From the NCBI GenBank assembly GCA_037045535.1, contig JBAOHI010000094.1:124001-188000 (forward strand): 64,000 nt of DNA. The letters run 5' to 3'. A program made the translations under genes and the position numbers. A model generated the notes under the pieces. The model was not told the origin of the DNA, did not search any database, and saw only the letters and a program-made list of their open reading frames with translations. Shown here piece after piece: positions 1 to 10,951 of the stretch (within the stretch, counting starts at the first letter, position 1; each line of letters begins with the position of its first letter). The DNA is from Competibacter_A sp037045535 (GTDB lineage: Bacteria; Pseudomonadota; Gammaproteobacteria; Competibacterales; Competibacteraceae).

Positions 1-28
1 CATTATCGAGCTGAGAAGGTAGAGGCAT
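1..28 (-). CDS. Start of an unidentified gene, cut by the window edge
   Basis: An ATG at 28-26 read leftward opens a frame beginning MPLPSQLDN that leaves the window at position 1. An AGGAGA ribosome binding site lies six bases upstream of the ATG, which is the main support. The gene follows the sigma-54 activator on the same strand, so it could be its target or an operon partner. Only nine codons are visible and no family can be named. Confidence 0.4.
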
Positions 29-42
29 GGTCAATCTCCTAA

Positions 43-67
43 ATATCGTGGATATCCGAAATATCGG
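43..67. promoter_or_regulatory. Two adjacent short dyads, possible operator
   Basis: Two short inverted repeats abut: ATATC-GTG-GATAT at 43-55 and CCGA-AATA-TCGG at 56-67. They fill the AT-rich gap between the end of the activator gene and the start of the next leftward gene. Position suggests an operator or mRNA hairpin just ahead of that gene's ribosome binding site. No known consensus is matched, so a role is inference. Confidence 0.25.
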
Positions 68-70
68 AGC

Positions 71-2035
71 CTAGTAGGGTGGATGGCGGTGTAGACCAAG
101 TTTAGCCATGCGGCTTTCCAGCGTTGTCGGCGGCAGGCCGAGGATTTCCGCCGCGCCGCCCGCACCGCGGACACGCCAGTGGGTAAATTCCAACACCCGT
201 TGGATGTGTTCGCGCTCGACCTCGGCCAACGTGGCGAGCGGTTGGGGCGCCGGCAGCGGAATACTGCCCGGCAGGTCGATTACGAGCCTGGGACCACTCG
301 CCAAGATCATCGCCCGTTCGACGACGTTGCGTAACTCGCGCACGTTACCCGGCCATGAGTAATGTTGCAGTGCGCGCAAACTGGATTTGGTGATCGCTTC
401 GATGGTCTTGCCCATGGCTCTTGAGAATTCGTCCACGAACGACCAAACCAGCGCAGGGATGTCCTCCCGTCGATCGCGCAACGGCGGCGCCGTGATCGGG
501 AATACGTTGAGCCGGTAGTACAAATCCTCGCGGAACCAGCCCTCGGCAACTGCTTTGGCCAAATTTCGATTAGTGGCGGCAATGATCCGGACGTTTACCT
601 GGATGCGTTTCGGACTGCCCAGCCGTTCGATTTCTTTTTCCTGCAAGACCCGAAGTAGCTTGGCCTGGGATTCGAGCGGTAGTTCGCTAATTTCATCGAG
701 AAAGATCGTCGAGCCATCCGCCATCTCGAAGCGACCGATCTGCCGGGCGAGCGCGCCGGTATAAGCGCCCTTCTCGCGCCCGAACAGCTCGCTTTCAATC
801 AGCGCCGCTGGGATAGCCGCGCAATTCACCCGCACCATGACGCGGTTGTGGCGAGGACTCAGCTCGTGGATCGCCGTCGCGAACAGCTCCTTACCGGTTC
901 CCGTTTCACCCAACAGTAGTACGGAAGAAGGGGTGGAAGCCACCTGCTCCACCTGCGCCAGCACCTGCAGGATGGCCAGACTTTGGCCGACAATGCGGCC
1001 ATGCCCCCGGTTGGATTTCACTTCCTTTTGCAGATAGAGGTTGTTCTGCTGAAGTTGTGCTTGCAGACGCCCAACTTCCTCCAAGGCGGTGCGGAGGTGG
1101 ATTTCGTTATTCCAGCGTTCGGTGATGTCGAGGGAGGCGCCCATCAGCCGCGCCGGCTGGCCTGCGGTGTCCAGATGGCAGGAGCCGATGACATGAAGCC
1201 AGCGGACGGTGCCATCGGCATGCACAACGCGGTATTCTCCACGGTACTCACCGCCGCAACGTAGCGCGTGCCGCACGGTGCCCTCCACCGGAATCCGATC
1301 ATCCGGATGCAGGCAGGTCATGAATCGTTCAAAATTCAACGGTTCATCGGGCCCGATACCGTACAGGACACGGGCTTGCTCCGAAGCCCAGATGTCATCG
1401 CGCGGAATATCCCACAGCCACAGGCCGACGTTCGCCACTGTCGCCGCTAATCGGATGCGTTCCTCACTGGCTTGCAATGCTCGATCAATGTGCTGGCGGG
1501 CCAGGGCATTGGCGAACACATCGGCGATCAGGCGTAGACCACGCACCGCAAGCTTCGACCACTCGCGCTCTCCATGGGCCAGACTGCAACCGACCCCACC
1601 GATCACATGGCCGCCGGCTATTAAGGGAACGACCACGCCCGATGAGATCTGGCGGTTCGCGAAGAGCTGCCGTTCTTTTTCAGCCTCCGTGGGTAGATCG
1701 GCAAGGCGGACCATTACGAACGGCTGGCCGCTCAACAGCGTCCGGCACAGGAACGGCGCTACGGTGGCCAAAGAAGGAACGAGAGGAAACGCCTCCACTC
1801 CGGGGACGGCGAATGCGTGCGTCACAACGAGATCCTGACCGTCTTCGCTCAGGCGTCCCAACGTCGCCCGATCCGCACGTAACGCCTCGACGAGGCAGCG
1901 CAAGGCATTTTCGATTGCCTGATCCACCCGGTCGGAGGGCAAATTGGCGAAACACGCCGAGAGATCGGCCAATAAAGCTTCAAACCGCAACCGGTCTTCG
2001 AGTTCGGCCTGGAGGTCAGCGCTGAAGGAATTCAT
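71..2035 (-). CDS. Sigma-54-dependent transcriptional activator (GAF-PAS-AAA+-Fis HTH)
   Basis: A 654-residue enhancer-binding protein. An N-terminal GAF-like sensor (about 20-175) is followed by a PAS domain (about 190-310) ending in the usual DITER-type motif. The AAA+ domain (about 345-580) carries Walker A GETGTGKE, Walker B IFLDEISELP and GAYTGA, a variant of the sigma-54-contacting GAFTGA loop. A Fis-type helix-turn-helix closes the protein. It should hydrolyse ATP to open sigma-54 promoter complexes when the GAF or PAS part senses its signal. The layout resembles NorR/FhlA-type activators, but the extra PAS domain and lack of a diagnostic neighbour prevent naming. It diverges from the envelope-protein gene at 2219. 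Confidence 0.9.
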   Translation of the reverse strand: MNSFSADLQAELEDRLRFEALLADLSACFANLPSDRVDQAIENALRCLVEALRADRATLGRLSEDGQDLVVTHAFAVPGVEAFPLVPSLATVAPFLCRTLLSGQPFVMVRLADLPTEAEKERQLFANRQISSGVVVPLIAGGHVIGGVGCSLAHGEREWSKLAVRGLRLIADVFANALARQHIDRALQASEERIRLAATVANVGLWLWDIPRDDIWASEQARVLYGIGPDEPLNFERFMTCLHPDDRIPVEGTVRHALRCGGEYRGEYRVVHADGTVRWLHVIGSCHLDTAGQPARLMGASLDITERWNNEIHLRTALEEVGRLQAQLQQNNLYLQKEVKSNRGHGRIVGQSLAILQVLAQVEQVASTPSSVLLLGETGTGKELFATAIHELSPRHNRVMVRVNCAAIPAALIESELFGREKGAYTGALARQIGRFEMADGSTIFLDEISELPLESQAKLLRVLQEKEIERLGSPKRIQVNVRIIAATNRNLAKAVAEGWFREDLYYRLNVFPITAPPLRDRREDIPALVWSFVDEFSRAMGKTIEAITKSSLRALQHYSWPGNVRELRNVVERAMILASGPRLVIDLPGSIPLPAPQPLATLAEVEREHIQRVLEFTHWRVRGAGGAAEILGLPPTTLESRMAKLGLHRHPPY

Positions 2036-2218
2036 AGGATTCGAAAGCTAATAGAAGCACTCTGCATAGAAAGTAGGGAATGGGATCGGGTTTGTCATCG
2101 TGGATGGCCACTCATTTCCGGGCGGGAGCGCCTTCTCGGACACAGAGTGGCCTTATACTTTGGGATCATTCCGATCCGAGTATCAATCGCTTCATTCGCG
2201 ATGCTCCAAGGAGGTTCG

Positions 2219-5200
2219 ATGCGTACCGATCAGTTGTTGGCTCGTAGCGTCTTGATCGGGCGGCTACTTCTGCTCGCTGCTGTGGCTGGGGTTATTCGCG
2301 TCGCCGGTTCGCGCGCTTGACTTGTCCTTGGGTTCGGCGGTTCCCGCCAGCGCACTGGCCTCCGTTCCGGCCGCTCTGCAGCCGTGGGTGGACTGGGTGC
2401 TGTACGATCAACAGGATCGGCGTTGTCCCGTGAATTACGATGCGGTGGACCGACGCCAGTGCGTCTGGCCTTCGGCGCTGCAACTCGCTCTCGACGCGCG
2501 CGGCGGCCAGTTCGACCAACAGGTATATGCCGATCGGGAGAGCTGGCTAATCCTGCCCGGCGACCGGCGCCACTGGCCGCAGGAAGTCCGATTGGACGCA
2601 CTGTTGGTGCCGGTGCTGGAGCGGGATGGCCGGCCCGCGATCAAAGCGCCGACCGGCGCCCATCAAATCGGCGGGCGGTTTATCTGGCAGGCGTTGCCGG
2701 ATTCGATCCGCGTTCCCACCCAAAACGCATTGCTGGAGCTGCGCATCGACAATCGGCCGGCGGCGGTCTCCCGGATCGAAAGCGACGGCATCCTGTGGTT
2801 GCGCCAGCGGCCGACCGAACTGGCCCAACAAGACGATCTCGACCTGCAAGTGTTTCGATTGCTGACCGACGGGATTCCATTCGAAGTTGAGACTCGCTTG
2901 GAGTTGCGCGTATCCGGGCAGGCGCGGGAAGAAATGCTCGGCCCCGTGCTATTGCCGGATTTTTTGCCGCTGGCGTTGAACAGTCCGTTGCCGGCTCGGC
3001 TGGAGCCGGACGGTCGGTTGCGGGTGCAACTGCGGCCGGGAAGCTGGACGATCAACTTGACCGCCCGCCATCGCGGGCCGGTGGACGCGCTCGCCCGGCC
3101 GGCCATCGAGACGCCTTGGCCGGAACAGGAAATCTGGAGTTTTCGGGCGCAGAACGCGCTGCGGGTCGTCCAGGTGAGCGGTGCGCCGGCGCTCGATCCG
3201 GCGCAAACCCGGCTGCCCGAGGCGTGGCGGCAATGGCCGGCCTATCTGGTGCAACCCGGCGAAGCGCTGCGTTTCGCCACCCGCACACGCGGCGATACCG
3301 AATCCATTCCCGGAGAGCCTGACCCTGGATCGCACGCTCTGGCTGGATTTCGGCGGCGGCGGCTACACCGTGCAGGACCGGCTGAGCGGCAATCTGAACC
3401 GAACGCGGCTGGACGCTGCGCCCGCGCTCAAATTGGGTCGCGTGGAGATCAACGGCGAGGACCAATTTATCACCCGATCATCGGATGCCGGGGCGACGGG
3501 AGTGGAAGTGCGACGGTTGAACGATCTGCAACTGGTCGCCGACAGCCGGTTGGAACTCGCCGCCGCCAGCGATCTGCCGACGGTCGGCTGGCGCGTCGCG
3601 CCGCAACACGTCAACGCCACGCTCAATCTGCCACCCGGTTGGCGGCTGCTGGCGGCAACCGGCCCCGACAGCACCGGCAATGCGTGGTTGTACTCCTGGA
3701 ACTTGCTCGATCTGTTCGTGGTGCTGGTCATCGCGTTCGGTTTCGGCAAATTGTGGGGCTGGCCCTGGGGGATCGCGGCACTGCTCGGCATGGCGCTGAT
3801 CTACCACGAACCCAACGCGCCGCTGTACGTCTGGCTCAACATATTGGCGGCGGTCGCGCTGCTGCGCGTGTTGCCGCCGGGGCGGGTTTCGCGTTTTGAT
3901 CGGTGTCTACCGCCGGCTGGCGTTGCTGGCCTTGCTGGTGATCGGAGCGCTGTTCGCCGTGCAACAGGTCCGCAGCGCGCTGTATCCGCAACTGGAGCCG
4001 TTCGATTTCGACGAGCCGCCCCTGATCGGCCTGGCGGCCTTCTTGCCCAGCGCGCCGATGCCCCAAGCCGTGGACGAAATCCAAGCCTATAACCGCGCTC
4101 CATCCTCGGTCGTGCCGCGCAAGGGAGACCGCTCGAAAAAGATGCAGCAACAATACGCACCGGACATCAAGGTCCAGACCGGCCCCGGTTTGCCGGTGTG
4201 GAACTGGCAACGGGCGACCTTGCGCTGGAACGGGCCGGTCGCGGCCGACGAGCGGCTGCAACTGTGGCTGTTGCCGCCTTGGGGAACGCGCGCTGCTGCT
4301 GTTGCTCGGGTTGGCGCTACTGGCCGCGATGGGCGGACGGGTGTTCGTCGCGGGTCGGCGGAACACCGATCCGGCTTCGCAACCTCCTCGCGACGGGGCG
4401 GAACCGGGCGGCATCGGATCGCCAGGCGCGGCGGCAGCGGTGTTGTCTCTGCTGCTGGCCGGGTTGCTGCTGGGCGCCCCGCCGGCCGCTCGCGCGGAAT
4501 GGCCGACGCCGGAGCTGTTGGAAACGTTGCGCGATCGGCTGACCGAGCCGCCGGACTGCCAGCGTTGCGGCGATCTGGCGGCGTTGGCGCTGACCGCCAA
4601 GGGCGACGACTTGACGCTGCGCTTGTCGCTGCACGCGCAAGTGGATACCGCCGTGCCCCTGCCGTTGCCGCGCGAAGGATTGATCGTTCGGGCAGTGGAA
4701 CTGGACGGGCAAGCCGCGATCCTGTTGCGCGATCCGGCGCAATTGCTCTGGTTGCGCTTGCCGGCGGGATTGCACGAATTGACCGTGACCGCCGCCGTGC
4801 CGGACGCGGTCGCGACCTTGCAATTGCCGCTGCCGATGGCGCCAGGCCGGGTGGAGCTCGATGTCGAGGGCTGGCTGGTGGAAGGCTACATCGAGGGTCG
4901 CGCCGACAAACAACTGCAACTGACCCGCCAACGCCAGACCGCCGCCACGCCGCTGCAAGCCGGCGTGATGCCGCCGTTCGTGCAGGTCGAGCGGGAAATC
5001 GTGCTGGACGTGGACTGGCAGGTGCGGACGCGAGTGCGGCGGTTGAGCCAGGCCGATTCGGCGGCGGTGGTCGAAATTCCGTTGCTGCCCGGCGAGCGAG
5101 TTACCACGCCCGACGTTCGGGTCCGCGACGGTCGAGTGCTGCTCAATCTGCCGCCGGATCGAGCCGAGGCGGTTTGGAACGCGACGCTGAGCCGCAGCGA

Positions 5201-6317
5201 TTCGCTCGTGCTGAAAGCGGCGGAGCGCGACGATTTCGTCGAGGTTTGGCAATTGCGGGCCAGTTCGCTCTGGCACGTCCAAAGTACTGGGATTCCGCTG
5301 GTACAGCGCGTCGATGCCGAGGGGCAATGGCTGCCGGAATGGCGGCCTTGGCCGGGCGAGCAGGTGACTTTGACGATTGACCGACCGGAGGGAGCGCCGG
5401 GCGGCACCGCGACCATCGACCGCAGCCAGTTGCGACTGAGCCCGAGTCAGCGCTTGAGCGAGGCGACGCTGGAAATGACCATCCGCGCCAGTCGCGGCGC
5501 CGACCAGACCGTCACCCTGCCGGCCGGTGCGATTTTGACCAGCGTTCGCATCAACGACGTTCAGCAACCGATCCAGCAGCAGGGCCAGCAGGTGGTGTTG
5601 CCGCTAACGCCTGGCGTGCAGCGGATCGCACTGGTCTGGCGCAGCGAGCAGGGCATCGGCACACGCTACGAAACGCCAGTCGTCGATCTGGGCGGTCCCA
5701 GCGTCAACGCGACGTTGAGCGTGAGTCTGCCGCGCAATCGCTGGGTGTTGCTGGCCGGCGGGCCGGTCATGGGGCCGGCGGTGCTGTTCTGGGGCGTGCT
5801 GCTGGTAATTCTGGTGGGCGCTATCGTACTGGCGCGGGTGGGCGGCACGCCGTTGCGAGTCCACGAATGGTTTTTGCTCGGGGTCGGGTTGAGCCAAAGC
5901 CACGTTCTCGCCATCCTGGTGGTGGCCGGTTGGCTGCTGTTGCTGGCGCGGCGCAAGCGTTGGGCCGATCGGGAAATGGGCGCTTTCAAGTTCGATCTGG
6001 CGCAACTGGCGCTGGCGTTGCTGACGCTGGTTGCCGGAGCGGTCCTGCTCGGGGCCATCGAACAAGGTTTGCTGGGTTCGCCGGACATGCAGATCGCCGG
6101 TAACCATTCCAGCGCCTGGCAATTGAACTGGTATCAGGATCGCGTCGCCGGGTCGTTGCCGACCGCCTGGGTGATGTCCGCGCCGATGCTGCTCTATCGC
6201 GGTTTGATGCTGGCGTGGGCCTTGTGGTTGGCGCTGGCGATATTGCGGTGGCTGGGCTGGGCGTGGAGTTGCTTCAGCGCCGGTGGTTTGTGGCGGCGGT
6301 GGCGACGCAGCCATTGA
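2219..6317 (+). pseudogene. Giant uncharacterised envelope protein, reading frame broken four times
   Basis: Coding continuity runs through three frames and breaks near GGG 2258-2260, CCC 3309-3311, GGG 3884-3886 and GGGG 4281-4284. Removing one base at each run gives a single frame of about 1364 residues. It starts at ATG 2219 with a signal peptide ending FASPVRA. A beta-rich periplasmic region of about 450 residues follows, then a membrane block (about 485-580), a second exported domain starting with a CQRCG motif, and about four C-terminal membrane helices. The unbroken downstream frame is 4302-6317. No family is recognised. The breaks may be sequencing surpluses rather than decay, because the protein reads well on both sides of each. 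The ABC genes follow 46 bases downstream. Confidence 0.7.
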
Positions 6318-6363
6318 AGAGCACATATAGGGAACGCTGCGTTTTGGAGAGGGATTCACGCCC

Positions 6364-7080
6364 ATGATCGACCGTCACGACCGGGTTTTCCTCGCCCGGG
6401 GCTTGACCAAGCGTTACCCGATGGGCGAAATCGAGGTACACGCCTTGCGCGGCGTCGATCTGGAACTGTTTACCGGCGAGTTCGTGGTATTGCTGGGACC
6501 CTCGGGCAGCGGCAAATCCACCCTGCTCAACATCCTGGGCGGATTGGACTCGCCCAGCAGCGGCGCCATCCAGTACGGCGGGCGCGATCTGAGCGTGTAC
6601 GACGATGCCGAACTCACCCGCTACCGGCGCGAGCATGTCGGTTTCGTGTTCCAGTTCTACAACCTTATCCCCAGCCTGACCGCGCGGGAAAACGTTGCCT
6701 TGGTCACCGAAATCGCCCGCGATCCGCTAGCACCGGAACAGGCACTGACCCTGGTCGGGCTAGCCGACCGCTTGGATCATTTCCCGGCGCAGCTCTCCGG
6801 CGGCGAGCAACAGCGGGTCGCCATCGCCCGAGCGGTCGCCAAGCGCCCCGAGGTGCTGCTGTGCGACGAACCCACCGGCGCGCTCGATGTGCAAACCGGG
6901 GTCCGGGTGCTGGGGGTGATCGAGCGGGTCAACCGGGAGTTGGGCACCACTACCGTCGTCATCACCCACAACGCCGCCATCGCGGCCATGGCCGACCGGG
7001 TCATCCATCTCAGCGATGGCCTGATCGCCCGCATCGACCATAACGCCCGGCGGCAAGCACCTGATGAAATCGTCTGGTAA
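6364..7080 (+). CDS. ABC transporter ATP-binding protein, MacB/LolD type
   Basis: A 238-residue ATPase subunit with Walker A GPSGSGKST, signature LSGGEQQR, Walker B VLLCDEPTGALD and H-loop ITHN. The FQFYNLIPSLTARENV stretch is typical of the LolD/MacB/FtsE group, which drives conformational pumping of envelope substrates rather than classical import. The permease gene begins 12 bases downstream and a HlyD-type adaptor follows, so the three genes probably form one tripartite exporter. Substrate is unknown. Confidence 0.93.
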   Translation: MIDRHDRVFLARGLTKRYPMGEIEVHALRGVDLELFTGEFVVLLGPSGSGKSTLLNILGGLDSPSSGAIQYGGRDLSVYDDAELTRYRREHVGFVFQFYNLIPSLTARENVALVTEIARDPLAPEQALTLVGLADRLDHFPAQLSGGEQQRVAIARAVAKRPEVLLCDEPTGALDVQTGVRVLGVIERVNRELGTTTVVITHNAAIAAMADRVIHLSDGLIARIDHNARRQAPDEIVW

Positions 7081-7092
7081 GCCGGCACTGCC

Positions 7093-9453
7093 ATGAAGGC
7101 CCTGGATCGCAAACTCTGGCGCGAGATTTGGCAACTGAAGGGCCAGGCCGCCGCTATCATGCTGGTGATCGTGTGCGGCGTCGCCACCCATGTGATGTTC
7201 GGTGCCACCTTGGACGCCTTGGGCCAGACCCGTGCCCGCTACTACCGGGAATATCGCTTTGCTGATGTGTTCGCGACTTTGAAGCGGGCGCCGGAATCGC
7301 TGCGGGAACGCATCGCGGCCATCCCCGGCGTCGCCGAGGTCGAAACCCGCGTGGTCGCCGAGGTCCATCTGGACGTGGCCGGGTTCGCGGAGCCGATCAC
7401 CGGACGGCTGGTTTCCATTCCCGACAACCGCGAACCCCGACTGAATCGCCTTTATCTGCGCCAGGGTCGCCTGACAGCAGTGGATCGCGACGACGAAGTG
7501 ATCGTCAGCGAGGCGTTCGCTCAAGCCCATCGGCTGGCACCGGGCGCCAAACTGCGAGTCGTGATCAACGGTCGCCGCCAGACGCTGACCATCGTCGGCA
7601 CGGCGCTGTCGCCGGAATACATCTATCAGCTGCGTCCCGGCTCGATGTTCCCCGACTACCAACGCTACGGCGTGTTTTGGATGGGACGGCGGGCGCTGGG
7701 CGTCGCTTACGGGATGGAAGGCGCGTTCAACAATGTGGTGGTGGGTCTGAGCGATGCCCGCGCGCCAGCGGTGATCGACGAGTTGGATCGACTGTTGACG
7801 CCCTACGGCGGGTTGGGCGCGCACGACCGGGAAGATCAACCCTCGCATCATTTCATGTCCGAGGAATTTCGCAACATTGCCCTGTCGGCGACACTGTTCC
7901 CGGTGCTGTTTCTGGGCGTGGCGGTGTTTTTATTGAACGTGGTCGTCAGTCGGCTCATCGGGATGCAGCGTGAGCAGATCGGCACGCTCAAGGCGTTCGG
8001 TTACCGTAACGGCGAAATCGCGCTGCACTATTTAAAGCTGGTGCTGGTCATCGTCCTCGCCGGCGTAATAATTGGGATCTTGATCGGTGCCGGACTCGGT
8101 CGGCGTTTGGCCGAACTGTATACGACGTTCTTCCGCTTCCCGTTCCTGGATTACCGGCTGGCACTCCCGCTCGTGCTCGGCGCGACGCTACTCAATCTTG
8201 GCGGGGCAGTCGCCGGGACCGTCTTCGCCCTGCGCGCCGCGTTCACCCTGCGCCCCGCCGAGGCGATGCGACCCGAACCGCCCGCCCGCTATCGCGCCAC
8301 GGTCGTGGAGCGGTTTGGCCTGCAACAGCTGCTATCGCAGCCCAATCGGATGATCCTGCGCCACATCGAGCGTCGGCCGCTGAAATCCCTGCTGTCGGTG
8401 CTGGGTATCGCGCTGGCCTGTGGTATCACCATGGCGGGTCGATTTCAGGAAGCCACCGTCACCCACATGGTGGAGGTGCATTACAAGCTGTCGCAGCGGG
8501 AAGATCTCGCGGTGACCTTCACGGAACCCACCTCTTGGGGCGCGGTCGGTTCCCTACAAAACCTGCCGGGCGTGGAACGGGTCGAGGTCTATCGCGCCGC
8601 GCCGGTCCGGTTGCGGTTCCAGCACCACACCTGGCGCACCACGCTCAAGGGCGTTCCTCCGGGCGGCGATTTGCAGCGCCTGCTGGACGTCGATCTACGC
8701 CCGCTCGCGCCGCCGTCGGACGGCGTGCTGCTGACCGATTACCTGGGCGAGTTGCTGGGGGTTCGGGCTGGCGATCGGCTGATCGTTGAGGTCCTGGAAG
8801 GCGACCGGCCGGTACGGGAGGTGCCGGTGGCCGGTCTGGTCAAGGAATACCTTGGCGTGGCCGGCTATATGGACCTCGCCGGCCTCAACCGTTTGCTGCG
8901 CGAAGGACCGGCCATTTCCGGCGCTTATCTGGCGGTCGATGACCACGACCGGCCCGAGTTGTACCGCCGCTTGGGTGACACCCCTCGCATCGCCGGCACC
9001 GCCATCCGCGAGCAGGAAATCCGCAGTTTTCACCGGACCATGGAACAGACCATGCTGTTTTTCACCTTCATCGCCACCGTGTTCGCGGTCATCATCGCCT
9101 TCGGCGTGATCTACAACAGCGCCCGCATCGCCCTGACCGAGCGTGGCCGAGAGCTGGCCAGCCTGCGGGTACTGGGCTTCACCCGCGCGGAAATCAGCTA
9201 CATCCTGCTGGGCGAACTGGGTCTGCTGACATTGATCGCCATCCCGCTCGGCTTCGTCGTTGGCCGGGGCATCTGCACCCTGTTCGTGAACGGCGCCCGG
9301 TCGGAACTGTATCGCATTCCGCTGATCATCCATCCTTCCACCTACGCCTTCGCGGCGACGGTGGTGCTGGCGTCGGCACTCCTGTCAGGCTGGCTGGTGC
9401 GGCGCAAGCTGGATCGACTGGACCTGATCGCCGTGCTCAAGACTCGGGACTGA
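7093..9453 (+). CDS. FtsX/MacB-type ABC transporter permease
   Basis: A 786-residue inner-membrane protein. An N-terminal helix (about 15-40) is followed by a periplasmic MacB-PCD-like domain and an FtsX helix block (about 260-390). A second half repeats this order, with its own first helix near 430-450 and a C-terminal FtsX block (about 650-780) ending VLKTRD. This duplicated layout fits 10-TM type VII-like permeases. It works with the ATPase upstream and the adaptor four bases downstream. No outer-membrane channel gene is adjacent, so one elsewhere may be shared. Confidence 0.9.
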   Translation: MKALDRKLWREIWQLKGQAAAIMLVIVCGVATHVMFGATLDALGQTRARYYREYRFADVFATLKRAPESLRERIAAIPGVAEVETRVVAEVHLDVAGFAEPITGRLVSIPDNREPRLNRLYLRQGRLTAVDRDDEVIVSEAFAQAHRLAPGAKLRVVINGRRQTLTIVGTALSPEYIYQLRPGSMFPDYQRYGVFWMGRRALGVAYGMEGAFNNVVVGLSDARAPAVIDELDRLLTPYGGLGAHDREDQPSHHFMSEEFRNIALSATLFPVLFLGVAVFLLNVVVSRLIGMQREQIGTLKAFGYRNGEIALHYLKLVLVIVLAGVIIGILIGAGLGRRLAELYTTFFRFPFLDYRLALPLVLGATLLNLGGAVAGTVFALRAAFTLRPAEAMRPEPPARYRATVVERFGLQQLLSQPNRMILRHIERRPLKSLLSVLGIALACGITMAGRFQEATVTHMVEVHYKLSQREDLAVTFTEPTSWGAVGSLQNLPGVERVEVYRAAPVRLRFQHHTWRTTLKGVPPGGDLQRLLDVDLRPLAPPSDGVLLTDYLGELLGVRAGDRLIVEVLEGDRPVREVPVAGLVKEYLGVAGYMDLAGLNRLLREGPAISGAYLAVDDHDRPELYRRLGDTPRIAGTAIREQEIRSFHRTMEQTMLFFTFIATVFAVIIAFGVIYNSARIALTERGRELASLRVLGFTRAEISYILLGELGLLTLIAIPLGFVVGRGICTLFVNGARSELYRIPLIIHPSTYAFAATVVLASALLSGWLVRRKLDRLDLIAVLKTRD

Positions 9454-9456
9454 ACC

Positions 9457-10662
9457 ATGATCGTGCGCCGACGTCTTGGATTGATTTTACTGACGGTGGC
9501 GATCATCGCCGCGCTGGGCTACGGTTTCTGGCCGCAACCGCTGGGGGTGGAAGCAGCGGTTACAACCCGTCGGCCGCTGCGCGTGACGGTGGAGGCGGAA
9601 GGCAAAACCCGACTCATCGACCGCTACGTCGTGTCGGCGCTGGTGGCCGGCTATCTCCATCGTATCGAGTGGAAAATCGGCGACGGTGTCCGGCAAGGTC
9701 AACCGCTGGCGATGATCGACCCCCTACCCTCCGAAGTGCTCGATCCGCGTCGCCGCGCCCAGGCCGAGGCGCGAGTGGCCGCTAGCCAGGCTTCCCTGCA
9801 AGTCGCCCAGCAAACCGCGACCGCCACGCGAGCGGAGGCCGATTATGCCAAACTGGAATTTGAGCGCATCACCGCGCTGTGCCAGCGGCAATGCGTGGTG
9901 ACCAAAGATGAACGCGACCGCACCGAGTCCCGCGCCCGCCAAACCCAGGCACAACTGCGATCCGCTCAATTTGCCGTGGAAGTGGCGCGGCACGAGGTGG
10001 AAGCGGCCCAAACCGCGCTGCGCCATTCAGCCGCGCAGCCAGGCGAAGCAGCACAAGAAACTGTGATTGTCCGCTCGCCCGTGGACGGCCAAGTGCTCGC
10101 CCGCCAACGCCAGAGCGAGGGTATCGTGGAACCGGGCGCGCCGCTATTGGAGGTCGGCGATCCTCGTGCACTGGAAGTGGCGGTAGATGTACTGTCCGCC
10201 GACGCGGTGCGCATTCGGCCGGGTACGCCCGTGACCCTGGAACGCTGGGGCGGCGAGCAACCACTGGAAGGGCTTACCCGGACCGTGGAGCCGGTGGGTT
10301 TCACCAAGCTGTCGGCGCTAGGCGTCGAGGAGCAGCGGGTTTGGGTCGTGGTCGATCTGCGCTCACCGGCCGAGGCGTGGTCACGGCTGGGCGATGGTTA
10401 TCGGGTGGAAGCAAGCTTCGTCGTCTGGCAAAGCAAGCAGGTGCTGCAAATTCCCGCCAGCGCCTTGTTCCGCTGGAGCGACGGCTGGGCTGTATTCGTC
10501 ATCGAAAACGGCCAAGCCCACCGTCGCGCCGTGGAGATCGGACAACGCGGCGGCTTGGTCGTGGAAATTCGCTCCGGCTTGAGCGAGGGCGAACGGGTCA
10601 TCCCCCATCCCGACGACGCCTTACAGGAAGGGGCAGCCGTACAAGTTCGCACCGAGAGGTGA
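9457..10662 (+). CDS. HlyD-family periplasmic adaptor (membrane fusion protein)
   Basis: A 401-residue adaptor with one N-terminal membrane anchor (about 8-25), a split biotinyl-lipoyl domain, an alanine- and glutamine-rich coiled-coil hairpin (about 95-195) and beta-barrel domains ending in a GERVIPHPDDAL segment. Such proteins link an inner-membrane pump to an outer-membrane channel. It starts four bases after the permease stop, so the ATPase, permease and adaptor are probably co-transcribed. The hairpin contains the unusual pair LCQRQCVV. Confidence 0.88.
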   Translation: MIVRRRLGLILLTVAIIAALGYGFWPQPLGVEAAVTTRRPLRVTVEAEGKTRLIDRYVVSALVAGYLHRIEWKIGDGVRQGQPLAMIDPLPSEVLDPRRRAQAEARVAASQASLQVAQQTATATRAEADYAKLEFERITALCQRQCVVTKDERDRTESRARQTQAQLRSAQFAVEVARHEVEAAQTALRHSAAQPGEAAQETVIVRSPVDGQVLARQRQSEGIVEPGAPLLEVGDPRALEVAVDVLSADAVRIRPGTPVTLERWGGEQPLEGLTRTVEPVGFTKLSALGVEEQRVWVVVDLRSPAEAWSRLGDGYRVEASFVVWQSKQVLQIPASALFRWSDGWAVFVIENGQAHRRAVEIGQRGGLVVEIRSGLSEGERVIPHPDDALQEGAAVQVRTER

Positions 10663-10951
10663 GGCAACTGGCATGGGCCGACAGCGTTGGAAGGTACGTT
10701 CGAGTGGATCGGCATCGCTTACCACTCAGCGAGATGCCGGCCTCCAAAGGCCATTCCATCGCTGCGCGCTGTGTGGCGTTTGAATCGCGATCTTCAAAAA
10801 GCGCTGGCCTTAGTTGGGCACGACAGCCCCCCACTACGATCCTATCCGGCTTTAGGACCGCGTTCGACCTCGAAAGGTACTCTACAACGAATCCGACCGA
10901 GGCGGTGTAAACTCCAGGCCACTGTACTCGCACGCTCGGAGCAAACCCCTG

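Noticed and set aside
4317..5567. Minus-strand open frame of 416 codons opposite the envelope-protein gene
   Set aside because: Rich in Gln, Arg and His with no motif, while the plus strand encodes signal-peptide and membrane segments.
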